64,000 nt of DNA, from contig DIWP01000046.1 in assembly GCA_002423545.1 (NCBI GenBank), positions 1 to 64,000 on the forward strand. Direction: 5' to 3'. Made by a program: the position numbers and the translations under genes. Below the pieces are notes generated by a model. The model was not told the DNA's origin. It was given only the letters and a program-made list of their open reading frames with translations, and did not search any database. This document shows positions 56,358-64,000 of the stretch, piece after piece. This DNA comes from Thermoleophilia bacterium UBA6103. Lineage in GTDB: Bacteria; Actinomycetota; Thermoleophilia; UBA2241. Within the stretch, counting starts at the first letter, position 1. Each line of letters begins with the position of its first letter.

Positions 56358-57418
56358 TGCCGGCCGCCGACGACCCTGGTGTCCCGCCTGTGACTGCGGC
56401 TCTGGCCATCCGCCGCTACGATCCGGAGCTCGGCGATGAGGCTCGCTGGCAGCGCTACGAGATCGAGATGCCGGCCGGCTCCACGGTGCTCGAGGCGCTC
56501 ATGTACGTGCAGGAGCACGTCGACGGATCGCTCGCCTTCCGCCGCAGCTGCCGGCACGCCATCTGCGGCTCGTGCGGCATGCGCATCAACGGGTGTGCCC
56601 GCCTGGCCTGCAACACGCAGCTCACCGCGGTCGTCGCCGAGGCCGAGCGGCGCGCGGCACGCCGGAGCGCCGCGGCGACGAGCGGCGACGACGACGCGGC
56701 GCTCGCCGGCGCCGCCGTGCGCATCGAGCCGCTCGGCAACATGCCGGTCATCAGGGACCTGGTCACAGACATGACCGTCTTCTGGGAGAAGCTGCGCAGC
56801 GTGCAGCCGTGGCTGCAGTCGCTCGACGATCGCGCCGACGCCGATGGCGAGCGGCTGATGACACCGCACCAGTATGCCGTCATCGCTCAGGGTCTGCTGT
56901 GCGTGGAGTGCGGCGCCTGCTACTCGGACTGCATCGCCGTGGAGGCGGCGCCCGAGTTCGTCGGCCCCACGTCGCTGGTGAAGGCCTACCGGTACGCCTA
57001 CGACGTGCGGGACGATCAGGCGCATCGACGTCTACACGATCTCGCCGGCGAGCACGGCATGTGGGAGTGCACGCACTGCTACGTCTGCACCCAGCGCTGT
57101 CCCAAGCATCTGCGGGTCCGCGAGCTCATCGGGCGCCTGTCCGAGCTGGCGCAGGTCGAGGGGTTGTGCAGCGACGCCGCCGTGAAGCGGTCTCAGGCTT
57201 TCGTGGCCGGCATCGAGCAGAGCGGCCGGGTCGACGAGCGGACGCTCGCCGAGAAAGCGGGCGCGGTGCGCGGTGGCGTGTCGGCGGCGCTTCCGGCGCC
57301 GGTCTCCGAGATGTTGCGGGGCGGCGCCCGCGAGCCGATCTCTGATGTGGACCTGGTGCGGCGCGTCGCCGGTCGGCTGCGTGGACCGGGGAGCACCGGC
57401 GCCGAGGGTGCGCCATGA
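56357..57418 (+). CDS. sdhB: Succinate dehydrogenase/fumarate reductase iron-sulfur subunit
   Basis: 353 residues, longer than the usual 240. The N-terminal [2Fe-2S] domain has CRHAICGSCGMRINGCARLAC near residue 60. The C-terminal domain has CVECGACYSDC near residue 182 and CTHCYVCTQRCPKHL near 238. In classical SdhB the second set lacks the second Cys and binds [3Fe-4S]; here all four Cys are present, as in archaeal type E enzymes, so a second [4Fe-4S] is likely. About 80 extra C-terminal residues are of unknown role. Start overlaps the sdhA stop by one base. Confidence 0.9.
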   Translation: MPAADDPGVPPVTAALAIRRYDPELGDEARWQRYEIEMPAGSTVLEALMYVQEHVDGSLAFRRSCRHAICGSCGMRINGCARLACNTQLTAVVAEAERRAARRSAAATSGDDDAALAGAAVRIEPLGNMPVIRDLVTDMTVFWEKLRSVQPWLQSLDDRADADGERLMTPHQYAVIAQGLLCVECGACYSDCIAVEAAPEFVGPTSLVKAYRYAYDVRDDQAHRRLHDLAGEHGMWECTHCYVCTQRCPKHLRVRELIGRLSELAQVEGLCSDAAVKRSQAFVAGIEQSGRVDERTLAEKAGAVRGGVSAALPAPVSEMLRGGAREPISDVDLVRRVAGRLRGPGSTGAEGAP

Positions 57419-58488
57419 GGTACGCCTACTATCCCGGCTGCTATGCCAAAGGCACCGCGCCCGAGCTCGACAGCAGCACGAGGGCCGTCTGCGAGAGGCT
57501 TGGCATCGAGCTGGAAGAGCTCACCGCCGCGCCGTGCTGCGGCGCCGGCGACGTGCAGCAGGTCGACGGTCCCCTGGCACAGGGCCTCAACGAGCTCACG
57601 CTCGCGCAGGCCCAGCACCTCGGTCTGGACATCCTCACGATCTGCAACGTCTGCACGCTGAGCCTGCGGCAGGCGAACGTCGCGGTCGAGGAGGGTCGGC
57701 ACCTCGACAGGGGGTCGGCGTGCCTGGCGGTGGCCGACCCCGGCTGCCCGGCGTCTGCCGATGGCGCGAGCGACTCGGCACCGACGGTGCTACCGGGCGG
57801 TGCGACAGAGGATCCGCCGCCGGCCGGCGCGGCCGCGACGGGCGGCCCCGTGCCGCCGGGCTTCGGGCAGCGCTGGCCGCTCTCCGGCGCCGAGGCGGCT
57901 GCCGCCACGACCGCCGCGCTGGCACCGGAAGGCCTGGCCTATGCCGGCGGCGTCGCTGTCACCCACCTGCTCTGGGTGCTGTGGAAGGATGTCGGCGTCG
58001 AGCGGCTGGCGGAACAGGTGCAGCAGCGTCTCGGCAGTCTCACGCTGGCGCCCTTCTACGGCTGTCAGATCCTGCGGCCGGCTGCTGTCAACGACGACGA
58101 CGTGGCCGACGATCCCACCGCCCTCGAAGATCTTGTCGCCGCCTGCGGTGCCGCCGCCGTCGACTACGACGGCCGTCTCAAGTGCTGCGGCTGGCCGGTC
58201 ATGTACGTCCGTCAGTCGGCGGCCACCACCATGGCGGCGCGGGTCGTCCGCAACGCGGCGGCGGCCGGCGCCGACGCCATCGTCACGCCGTGCCCTCTCT
58301 GTCATGCGGCTCTGGAAGGCTGCCAGTCGGCGTCCGCCACCGGCTCCGAGCGGCTGCGTCTGCCGGTGCTGCATCTGCCGCAGATGATCGGCCTCGCGCT
58401 CGGATGCTCGCCGCGTCGTCTCGGCCTCGTCGACCACGCCATCGACACCAGGCCGCTGCTCGCACGCCTCGGCCTTACGCTCGCCTGA
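57415..58488 (+). CDS. SdhE/HdrB-like CCG-domain subunit of succinate dehydrogenase
   Basis: 357 residues with two cysteine-rich CCG domains. First: Cys9, Cys41-Cys42 and Cys77-x2-Cys80. Second: FYGCQILRP, KCCGWPV and CPLCHAAL in the last 130 residues. These bind noncubane iron-sulfur clusters in heterodisulfide reductase HdrB. A variable Pro/Ala/Gly-rich linker (about residues 110-165) separates them. In type E enzymes this subunit takes the place of SdhC; the usual companion SdhF is not found downstream. Electron partner could be a quinone or a thiol. ATGA overlap with sdhB. Confidence 0.88.
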   Translation: MRYAYYPGCYAKGTAPELDSSTRAVCERLGIELEELTAAPCCGAGDVQQVDGPLAQGLNELTLAQAQHLGLDILTICNVCTLSLRQANVAVEEGRHLDRGSACLAVADPGCPASADGASDSAPTVLPGGATEDPPPAGAAATGGPVPPGFGQRWPLSGAEAAAATTAALAPEGLAYAGGVAVTHLLWVLWKDVGVERLAEQVQQRLGSLTLAPFYGCQILRPAAVNDDDVADDPTALEDLVAACGAAAVDYDGRLKCCGWPVMYVRQSAATTMAARVVRNAAAAGADAIVTPCPLCHAALEGCQSASATGSERLRLPVLHLPQMIGLALGCSPRRLGLVDHAIDTRPLLARLGLTLA

Positions 58489-58567
58489 GCCACGGTCGCG
58501 CTCGGCCTTCCGGCGCCGATTTGGGCGCGGGTGATGAACCGCGGCTCAGGGGGCATATCCTTAGCTC

Positions 58568-58675
58568 ATGAAGAAAGTCGTCGCGATGGCCTCCCCTCTT
58601 CTGACGAGACCGGTGTTCGGCCGGGTCTCACGCGCGTCGCGCTTCCGTGATCAGTCACAGGCGGACGGCTCATGA
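58568..58675 (+). CDS. Possible 35-residue leader peptide before the DUF4126 gene
   Basis: A short ATG frame (MKKVVAMASPLLTRPVFGRV...) whose stop overlaps the next start by four bases (ATGA). A TATCCT hexamer (58556-58561) lies six bases before its ATG, and there is no ribosome binding site, so it would be leaderless. Coding status uncertain. Confidence 0.3.
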   Translation: MKKVVAMASPLLTRPVFGRVSRASRFRDQSQADGS

Positions 58676-59256
58676 TCGGCTGGCTGTTCGCGGTCGGGCG
58701 CATGGTCGGCTTCGGCAGCGCCGCCGGCGTGCGGCCGGCGCTCACCCTGGCTGTGATCGGCGCCATGTCGCTCGTCGGCATCGGCCCCGACGTCCAGCCG
58801 CCGTTCCTCTTCCTCGAGCGCTGGTGGGTCATCCTCATCTTCGCTGTGCTGGCGATCCTGGAGGGCAAGTTCGACAACGTCCCCAAGCTCGACCGCATCC
58901 AGGATCGCATCCTCGTCCCGTGGCGGATCGCGATCGGCGGTGTGGCGGCGGCGGCGACGGTGCCCCACGGCGTCACCGGGCTGGTCGTGGGTCTCACCGT
59001 GGGCGCCGCGTTCGGCTGGCTGAGCCAGTCGGTCAAGCATGGCAGCCGGCCGATCCAGCCGCCGAGCGGTCTGGCGGTGGCGTTGATCAGCCTCTCGGAG
59101 GACCTCTACGCGCTCGGAGGCGTGGTGGCGACGGCGATCTTCTCGCCTCTGGGATACGCCTTCGCCGCGGTCAACATCTGGTTGTTCGTGCGGCTGCGCC
59201 GGCGGCGTCGCCTGCGGTACCGCGCCAAGCGCGGGATCGCGGATGGATCGCCGTAA
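58672..59256 (+). CDS. DUF4126 membrane protein
   Basis: 194 residues. MVGFGSAAGVRPALTLAVIGAM starts the family, which is followed by four to five hydrophobic stretches (about 48-66, 83-120 and 142-176). The loop EGKFDNVPKLDRIQDRI near residue 62 is the DUF4126 signature. Function unknown. Its end overlaps the acylphosphatase gene by 14 bases. Confidence 0.8.
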   Translation: MIGWLFAVGRMVGFGSAAGVRPALTLAVIGAMSLVGIGPDVQPPFLFLERWWVILIFAVLAILEGKFDNVPKLDRIQDRILVPWRIAIGGVAAAATVPHGVTGLVVGLTVGAAFGWLSQSVKHGSRPIQPPSGLAVALISLSEDLYALGGVVATAIFSPLGYAFAAVNIWLFVRLRRRRRLRYRAKRGIADGSP

Positions 59257-59587
59257 GGTGTGGTCGGCGATGAGCCCGGGAGGCAGAGACGAGGCGGACG
59301 GCGCCGGCGAGCGCGTCACGGCGGTCCGGGCGCGCATCGAAGGGCGTGTCCAAGGGGTGTTCTTCCGCGTCTCGACGCGGCAGGTGGCCCGGTCGCTCGG
59401 GGTCACGGGGTGGGTCCGCAACCTGCCGGGCGGCGCTGTGGAAGCGTTCCTCCAGGGGGCGCCCGACGCCGTCGAAAGGGCGCTGGACTGGTGCCGCGAG
59501 GGGCCGCCCGGCGCGCGGGTCGATCGCGTGCAGGTGCGATCGGCCGATGCCGACGAACGCTGGACCGACTTCAGCGTCAGGGGATGA
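59243..59587 (+). CDS. acyP: Acylphosphatase
   Basis: 114 residues, with an N-terminal leader of about 25 residues before the usual domain. The catalytic Arg is in GRVQGVFFRVSTRQ and the catalytic Asn in GWVRNLPGG. It hydrolyses acyl phosphates such as acetyl phosphate. ATG 59270 would remove nine residues and may be the true start. Confidence 0.92.
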   Translation: MDRRKVWSAMSPGGRDEADGAGERVTAVRARIEGRVQGVFFRVSTRQVARSLGVTGWVRNLPGGAVEAFLQGAPDAVERALDWCREGPPGARVDRVQVRSADADERWTDFSVRG

Positions 59588-59636
59588 GGGCGGCCCGACG
59601 GCCGGCGCCACGACACGACACGATGAGCGAGGCAGC

Positions 59637-60311
59637 ATGAACGAGAGCCAGCGCGTGACTCTGGACACCATACGCGAGGACTACGAGACGCAGATGTACA
59701 TCGCGCGCGCCGATGACAATCTGGCCGTGCTCGGCTTCACCGAGCACGGCGACCGGCACTGCAGCGCCGTGGCCATGACCGCGCAGACCATCCTTCTGGA
59801 GCTCGGATGGCCGCAGCGCCGGGCCGAGCTGGCGGCGATCGCCGGGTACATGCACGACATGGGCAACATGATCACCCGCGAGCAGCACGGCATCGCCGCG
59901 GCGCTGCTCGCCCGTCACATCCTGGACCGCCTGGGGACGCCGCTGGCGGAGACGATCGACGTCATGTGCGCCATCGGCAATCACGAGGAGGAGTACGGCG
60001 AGCCGGTCAGTGAGGTGGCGGCCGCCGTGATCCTCGGCGACAAGAGCGACGTGCGGTCCGACCGCGTGCGCGAGACCGGCGACGTGGTCGGCGACATCCA
60101 CGACCGCGTCAACGCCGCCGCCGAACGGGCCTCGGTCTCGGTCGACCCGGACAGCAGGACGATCACCCTGGCCCTGCAGATCGACACCGATGTCTCGCCG
60201 GTGATGGAGTACTTCGAGATCTTCCTCAGCCGCATGGTGCTCTGCCGGCGGGCGGCGGAGTTCCTGGGATGCGATTTCCATCTGGTCATCAACGACGTGC
60301 GACTGCACTGA
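59637..60311 (+). CDS. HD-domain phosphohydrolase
   Basis: 224 residues. The metal-binding H...HD...D set is visible: GDRHCSAVAM near residue 40, YMHDMGNMI near 75, GNHEEEYG and the Asp in LGDKSDVRSD near 139. Members cleave nucleotides or cyclic dinucleotides; the substrate is unknown. The last 60 residues form a separate beta-rich part. Weak ribosome binding site (GAGCGAGG). Confidence 0.85.
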   Translation: MNESQRVTLDTIREDYETQMYIARADDNLAVLGFTEHGDRHCSAVAMTAQTILLELGWPQRRAELAAIAGYMHDMGNMITREQHGIAAALLARHILDRLGTPLAETIDVMCAIGNHEEEYGEPVSEVAAAVILGDKSDVRSDRVRETGDVVGDIHDRVNAAAERASVSVDPDSRTITLALQIDTDVSPVMEYFEIFLSRMVLCRRAAEFLGCDFHLVINDVRLH

Positions 60312-60327
60312 TCCAGGCGGTGGCCTT

Positions 60328-60335
60328 GGTAGGAT
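60328..60335 (+). promoter_or_regulatory. Extended -10 promoter element (TGG TAGGAT)
   Basis: TAGGAT (60330-60335) preceded by TG, about 30 bases before the GTG start at 60364. The same hexamer lies before 3578. Confidence 0.35.
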
Positions 60336-60363
60336 GCGACGATCACGGGATGGGAGGTCTCAC

Positions 60364-60636
60364 GTGGCGGAGAACGGACGCAGAGGGGTGTTCCTGGTCG
60401 GCCTGGCGGCCGGTGCGGCGGCGACGTGGCTGCTGGCGACCGGCAAGGGCCGCGCGCTCTGCAGCCGGCTGACGGCCGGCAGGCGCGGCCCGGAGCCGGA
60501 CCAGCTCGTCGACGTCGAATCGTCCGCCTGGCAGGATGCGGCGGACGCCGACGAACGCTCCGAGGCGCTGCGTCGCAAGATCGACGAGACGCGACGCCGG
60601 CTGCGCGAGCAGGTCGGCCTGCCGCCGGAGGCATGA
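60364..60636 (+). CDS. Small single-helix membrane protein (YtxH-like)
   Basis: 90 residues. One hydrophobic helix near the start (GVFLVGLAAGAAATWLLATG, about 8-27), then a charged helical tail (ADADERSEALRRKIDETRRR). GTG start with GGGAGG upstream. Resembles YtxH-type small envelope proteins in layout only; function unknown. Four-base overlap with the metallophosphoesterase gene. Confidence 0.7.
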   Translation: MAENGRRGVFLVGLAAGAAATWLLATGKGRALCSRLTAGRRGPEPDQLVDVESSAWQDAADADERSEALRRKIDETRRRLREQVGLPPEA

Positions 60637-61478
60637 CTCACGGGACGCGGAGGGCGGCGGTCGTGCTGGGCACGACCGCCGCCCTCGGTCTCTCGTATCT
60701 CCTCTTCGAGGCGCAGTGGGTGCGCCGCATCGACCGCACCGTCGCGGTCCCGGACCTGCCGGCCGACCTCGACGGCCTCACGATCGCTCACCTCTCGGAC
60801 ATGCACGCCGGCTTCCGTCTGAGCCTCAACTTGCGGGCCACCCGTCGCGCCTTCGCGCTGGCGCTCGCGGCACGCCCCGACCTCATCGCCATCACGGGCG
60901 ACTTCGCCGGTGGTCCGGCCAATCTGGAGGCGCTCGAGCGCGAGCTGGAGACGCTGCGGGCGCCGCTCGGTGTCTTCGGCGTCCTCGGCAACCACGATCA
61001 CGGTGAGAGCAAGGTGCCGTTCACCGTCCCCGTCGATCTGAGCTGCCTGAGCGAGCACGGGGTCCGCCTGCTCGACGGCGAGTGCATGACGATCGAGCGA
61101 GGCGCCGCTCGTATCCAGGTGTGCGGCATCGACGACTGGCGGCACGGCTACGGCGACCTGGAGCCGGTGCGGCAGGCTCTCGACCGGCGGCCGGCCACGA
61201 TGCGGTTGCTGCTCAGCCACTACGCCGGCGCGGCGCTCGAGCTGGCGCCGGACGACGTGCACCTCACGCTCAGCGGCGACACGCACGGCGGCCAGCTCTG
61301 CCTGCCGTGGCCGGGCGGTCCGGTGATGCTCAGCGACCCGTCGGCCGAGTTCAAGGACGGGCTCTATGATCGCGACGGCCGGCTGATCCACGTCACTCGC
61401 GGCATCGGGACCAGCCTGCTGCCGTTCCGCTTCTTGTGTCGCCCGGAGGTAGCGATCCTGACGCTGCGGCGTGCGTGA
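60633..61478 (+). CDS. Membrane-anchored metallophosphoesterase
   Basis: 281 residues. An N-terminal hydrophobic segment (AVVLGTTAALGLSYLLFEA, about 8-26) anchors it. Metal ligands: HLSDMHAGF near residue 53, ITGDFAGG near 90, LGNHDHG near 120, LLLSHYAG near 193 and LSGDTHGGQ near 213. This is the calcineurin-like YaeI/UDP-2,3-diacylglucosamine hydrolase-like group; substrate unknown. Confidence 0.9.
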   Translation: MTHGTRRAAVVLGTTAALGLSYLLFEAQWVRRIDRTVAVPDLPADLDGLTIAHLSDMHAGFRLSLNLRATRRAFALALAARPDLIAITGDFAGGPANLEALERELETLRAPLGVFGVLGNHDHGESKVPFTVPVDLSCLSEHGVRLLDGECMTIERGAARIQVCGIDDWRHGYGDLEPVRQALDRRPATMRLLLSHYAGAALELAPDDVHLTLSGDTHGGQLCLPWPGGPVMLSDPSAEFKDGLYDRDGRLIHVTRGIGTSLLPFRFLCRPEVAILTLRRA

Positions 61479-61586
61479 CTGCGGGCCGCCCGGACGGCCG
61501 GCTCACGGCGGGCATCGCCCTCTCGGCCGCCCCACGGCGCACCGGCTCACGGCGCGCCGCCCTTGCGGTGGCCGTCGGTCCGCGCG

Positions 61587-62735
61587 TCAGCTCTCAGCAG
61601 GCTGCCGCTGGAAGCGTTCCGCGAGCCGCACCAGCGGCGGGTTGACGGCGTCGATGGCTCCGGTGGGGCACACTTCGACGCAGGCGTAGCAGCGGACGCA
61701 GCGGTCGTCGTCGTAGACCGGCACGCGAGCGAGCGTGCAGGCGCCGTTGCCGCAGATGCCGGCGCACTCCCCGCAGCGGATGCACAGCGAGGGGGCCACC
61801 ACCCGTGGCCGGGCGGTCAGCAGACGGCGGCCGACGGCCCGCAGGCGGCGCGGTATGCGGGCATCGAGATCACGGCCGGCGTGGACGAACCCGGGTTCGT
61901 CCACGATCTGGTCGCCGGTGGCCTGGTACGGTGTCTGGAGGTCGATGATGCCGCGTCGTTCGGCGGCGGCCAGCGTGTACACCTCGGCCCGGTCATGACC
62001 GGTGCGGTCGGCCAGGGCCGCGTCCAGAGCCACGGCATCGTGTGCGGCGAAGAGCGAGCCGAGGGCACAGGGCGTGCCGCCGCCGGGACCCTGACCCTGC
62101 ATGGCGACGATGCCGTCGATGATCGTGAACCGGGGCGCCAGTCCCAGGTGGAGGTCGAGCAGCATGTCGGCGAAGTCGGCCCGCTCCGGCAGGTTGATGT
62201 GCAGGCGCGCCTTGGTGAGCCCGGGGATGCAGCCGAAGGTGAGCTTGACGCCCCCGGTGAGGCGCATGAGCTGATGTGTCTTGAGCGGCCCGAGCTGTAC
62301 GATGCCGTGCGCCTCCACGAACGATCGTGCCACGGTGAAGGAGCGAAAGCGCAGGCCGTCGGGACAGGGGAACGGCAGGCCCTCGTTCTCGACGTCGCGC
62401 AGCTCCACGTGCTCCTGCATACAGACGTCGGCGATGCCGCTGAGCTTCCAGATGCGGGCGATCTTCTGCGGCGGATTGCGCCCGCCGGGACTGTCGGCGA
62501 CGAACGGCTCGGCGCCGGCCGCCTTGATCGCCCGCAGCACCGCGCGCAGCGTCTCCGGGTGGGTGCAGACGGCGCGCTCGGGCTCGGCGCCGCGCAGCAG
62601 GTTGATCTTGACGGCGATGCGCTCGCCGGGCCGCACGATGCGGGTCCAACCGCCGAACGGGGCCACCAGCCGCTCCAGGTGCCCGGGCAGACCGGGACCG
62701 TGCTCGGCGCGGACGTGACTGACAAGCGCCGGCAC
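61587..62735 (-). CDS. DUF362 protein with C-terminal 2[4Fe-4S] ferredoxin
   Basis: 382 residues. Residues about 1-300 form the DUF362 domain (VKINLLRGAEPERAVCTHPETL, GPLKTHQLMRLTGGVKLTFG, DGIVAMQGQGPGGG). The end has CIRCGECAGICGNGAC and CVRCYACVEVCPTGA, two [4Fe-4S] clusters. Such proteins are common in anaerobes and are thought to take part in redox chemistry, but no reaction is established. GTG start, eight bases after the methyltransferase stop. Confidence 0.88.
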   Translation of the reverse strand: MPALVSHVRAEHGPGLPGHLERLVAPFGGWTRIVRPGERIAVKINLLRGAEPERAVCTHPETLRAVLRAIKAAGAEPFVADSPGGRNPPQKIARIWKLSGIADVCMQEHVELRDVENEGLPFPCPDGLRFRSFTVARSFVEAHGIVQLGPLKTHQLMRLTGGVKLTFGCIPGLTKARLHINLPERADFADMLLDLHLGLAPRFTIIDGIVAMQGQGPGGGTPCALGSLFAAHDAVALDAALADRTGHDRAEVYTLAAAERRGIIDLQTPYQATGDQIVDEPGFVHAGRDLDARIPRRLRAVGRRLLTARPRVVAPSLCIRCGECAGICGNGACTLARVPVYDDDRCVRCYACVEVCPTGAIDAVNPPLVRLAERFQRQPAES

Positions 62736-62743
62736 GGCGTCGC

Positions 62744-63343
62744 TCAGGTGTCGGCCGGATTCTCGGCCACCACTGCGATGTGGTGCTGGAGAAGCTCGCC
62801 GGGCTCGTACACGGCGATCTCGCGGACGCCCAGGCCGCGGATGAGCTCTCGCAGGCGGTCGTGCGGCAGCACGTGATCCCGGGGCGGACCGATGGGGCGG
62901 TCGATGTCGCCGAAGTCGATGACCACCAGGCGCCCGCCGGGCCGCAGCAGCCTCGCCATGGTGTCGAGGGCCTGCTGTTCGTCGTGGACGTGGTGAGCGA
63001 CGTTGATGGTGAGCAGGCGGTCGGCGACGCCGTCGTCGAGCGGCACGTGACCATCTTCGGTCAGGACCGGCTCGATGCGTGCGGCCAGCAGCGGGTCGAT
63101 GGTGGCGAGCTTGTCGCGCAGCCGTTCGAGCAGCTCCGGCGACTCGTCGACGGCCAGGACCAGCCCGCAGGCGAGATGCTCGGCGAGGGGGATGGTGAAC
63201 GCTCCGGTGCCGGCGCCGAAGTCGACGACCGTCTCGTGGCCGTGGACATCGAGCAGCTCGGCGATGACGGCCGGCGGCAGCTCCACGAGGCGCTGCGGGT
63301 CTTCGAGCCGTTCCCAGTGCGCGGGGTCGAACTTCTCAGCCAT
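62744..63343 (-). CDS. Class I SAM-dependent methyltransferase
   Basis: 199 residues. VVDFGAGTGAFTIPLAEHLA near residue 39 binds S-adenosylmethionine, and the acidic AVDESPELLERLRD follows. The closing region (RLVVIDFGDIDRPIG, HHIAVVAENPADT) resembles UbiE-like enzymes. Substrate unknown; arsenite methyltransferase is unlikely as its cysteines are absent. The ATG at 63343 starts the domain; upstream residues in frame do not belong. It follows the CsoR/RcnR-family repressor gene by 11 bases, so it may be controlled with it. Confidence 0.85.
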   Translation of the reverse strand: MAEKFDPAHWERLEDPQRLVELPPAVIAELLDVHGHETVVDFGAGTGAFTIPLAEHLACGLVLAVDESPELLERLRDKLATIDPLLAARIEPVLTEDGHVPLDDGVADRLLTINVAHHVHDEQQALDTMARLLRPGGRLVVIDFGDIDRPIGPPRDHVLPHDRLRELIRGLGVREIAVYEPGELLQHHIAVVAENPADT

Positions 63344-63354
63344 TGTGCGCGACC

Positions 63355-63642
63355 TCAGCGGGCGCTCTGCGCATACTTCAGGAAGGCCTCGAGCGCCGCT
63401 TCGACGGCCTCTTCGGTGCCCAGCTCGGCGCCCTGCTCGGCGAGGCACTCCCGCATCTTGTGCGAGATGAGGAGGATGCCGACCCTGTCGAGCGCCGCCT
63501 TGACGGCGGCGAGCTGCGTGAAGACCTCCTCGCAGCTGCGCTCTTCCTCGATCATGCGCTGCAGGCCGCGGGTCTGGCCCTCGACCCGGCGCAGGCGGTT
63601 GAGGATGCGGGCGGTCTCGTCGGCTGTCGGCGTCTCGGTCAC
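63355..63642 (-). CDS. CsoR/RcnR-family (DUF156) transcriptional repressor
   Basis: 95-residue all-helical repressor. LNRLRRVEGQTRGLQRMIEEERSC starts the family; the first metal-type Cys is in RSCEEVF and the second set is SHKMREC. The His-to-Cys spacing is one residue longer than in copper-binding CsoR, so metal type is open and a persulfide or aldehyde sensor is possible. GTG start at 63642. Operator-like sequence lies directly upstream. Confidence 0.88.
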   Translation of the reverse strand: MTETPTADETARILNRLRRVEGQTRGLQRMIEEERSCEEVFTQLAAVKAALDRVGILLISHKMRECLAEQGAELGTEEAVEAALEAFLKYAQSAR

Positions 63643-63648
63643 GCAGGC

Positions 63649-63668
63649 AGTATACCTCCCCGGGTACT
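63649..63668. promoter_or_regulatory. Putative CsoR/RcnR-type operator
   Basis: AGTA-TACC-TCCCCGGG-TACT: outer AGTA/TACT arms around a C/G tract, the general layout of CsoR/RcnR operators, starting six bases upstream of the repressor start codon. Confidence 0.45.
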
Positions 63669-63808
63669 CGATGAACCACCCGGCCGATGGTCGAATCGTC
63701 TGGGGCGATGTCGCCGAGCGCGGCGGCCGAGAAGGGGGTGCCGAGCCGGCAAGACGGCCGCGTCGCCGGAGCGCAGACGGCCGGCGCGGGGCTTCGGGCG
63801 GCGAGTCG

Positions 63809-64000
63809 TCAATCCGACGTGGGAGCCAGGGGGCGGCAGCGGGCGCGCAGCGCGTCGAGGACGCTGTCGGGTACCGGCTGCCCCGCGGCGCCGACACCGA
63901 GCTTGACGGTGGGCTTCATCTCGCCGTGGAAGTCCGACCCGCCGGTGGCGACCAGTTCGTACTCGGCGGCCAGTGCGAGGCACTGTGTCACCGTGGCTTC
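63809..64000 (-). CDS. PHP-domain phosphatase, C-terminal part (5' end outside window)
   Basis: 64 residues at the window edge. YELVATGGSDFHGEMKP is the late PHP-domain signature with metal-binding Asp and His, as in 3',5'-nucleoside bisphosphate phosphatases of the YciV/Cj0693 type. The end (VLDALRARCRPLAPTSD) is a closing helix. The rest lies beyond position 64000, on the right. Confidence 0.8.
   Translation of the reverse strand, partial: EATVTQCLALAAEYELVATGGSDFHGEMKPTVKLGVGAAGQPVPDSVLDALRARCRPLAPTSD

Overview
This window is high-GC bacterial DNA with densely packed operons, frequent 1-4 base ATGA/GTGA overlaps and many GTG starts. The gene set (bacterial GlnRS, ferredoxin-dependent 2-oxoacid oxidoreductases, a HdrB-type third subunit beside SdhAB, FCD-GntR regulators) suggests a deep-branching, probably anaerobic or facultative actinobacterium. 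That placement is inference; no rRNA is present. I see no phage, transposase, CRISPR array or replication origin.

Layout. 1-9.9 kb is mostly housekeeping: the 3' part of glnS with a tRNA-Gln directly after it, a membrane protein/XRE/NAD(P)-binding operon with an apparently autoregulated promoter, tRNA-Glu, a glyoxalase-type protein, gamma-carbonic anhydrase, class II fumarase, a CobB-type sirtuin and 1-pyrroline-5-carboxylate dehydrogenase. 10.3-14.5 kb holds a four-gene 2-oxoacid:ferredoxin oxidoreductase operon and a convergent PAS-LuxR regulator.

14.6-44.6 kb is the most distinctive part: a catabolic island of about 27 kb bracketed by two paralogous proline dehydrogenases in the same orientation. 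It holds a dipeptide/opine-type ABC transporter, an opine-dehydrogenase-like protein, a ThDP enzyme, a proline-racemase-family protein whose Cys/Thr pair marks trans-3-hydroxyproline dehydratase, a beta-keto acid cleavage enzyme (BKACE), three aminotransferases, a lone non-pyrrolysine MttB-family methyltransferase, an M20 peptidase and a split ADP-forming acyl-CoA synthetase. It continues with two FCD-GntR regulators, a second OFOR containing a three-domain PorG/GltD-like/ferredoxin fusion, an ACT protein and a CoA-transferase. Two transcription units in the island share an almost identical promoter ending in the perfect palindrome ATTGTATACAAT, which fits the FCD-GntR consensus, so the island probably forms a regulon. 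Remnants of an M19 dipeptidase and an ornithine-cyclodeaminase-family gene show that parts of it are decaying.

45-58.5 kb groups C4-dicarboxylate metabolism: succinyl-CoA synthetase, malic enzyme with a long Ala/Lys-rich tail, two-subunit class I fumarase, a third proline dehydrogenase, a broken agmatinase-like gene, a FitAB/VapBC-like toxin-antitoxin pair and an SdhA-SdhB-SdhE (HdrB-like) succinate dehydrogenase/fumarate reductase with no recognisable membrane anchor. With the KOR operon and fumC this covers the C4 branch of the TCA cycle from pyruvate through malate, fumarate, succinate and succinyl-CoA to 2-oxoglutarate. Carriers are ferredoxin- and thiol-type, as expected of anaerobic metabolism that can run in reverse.

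58.6-64 kb holds small miscellaneous genes: a DUF4126 membrane protein, acylphosphatase, HD hydrolase, metallophosphoesterase, DUF362-ferredoxin protein, methyltransferase, a CsoR/RcnR-family repressor with a likely operator, and the end of a PHP-domain phosphatase.
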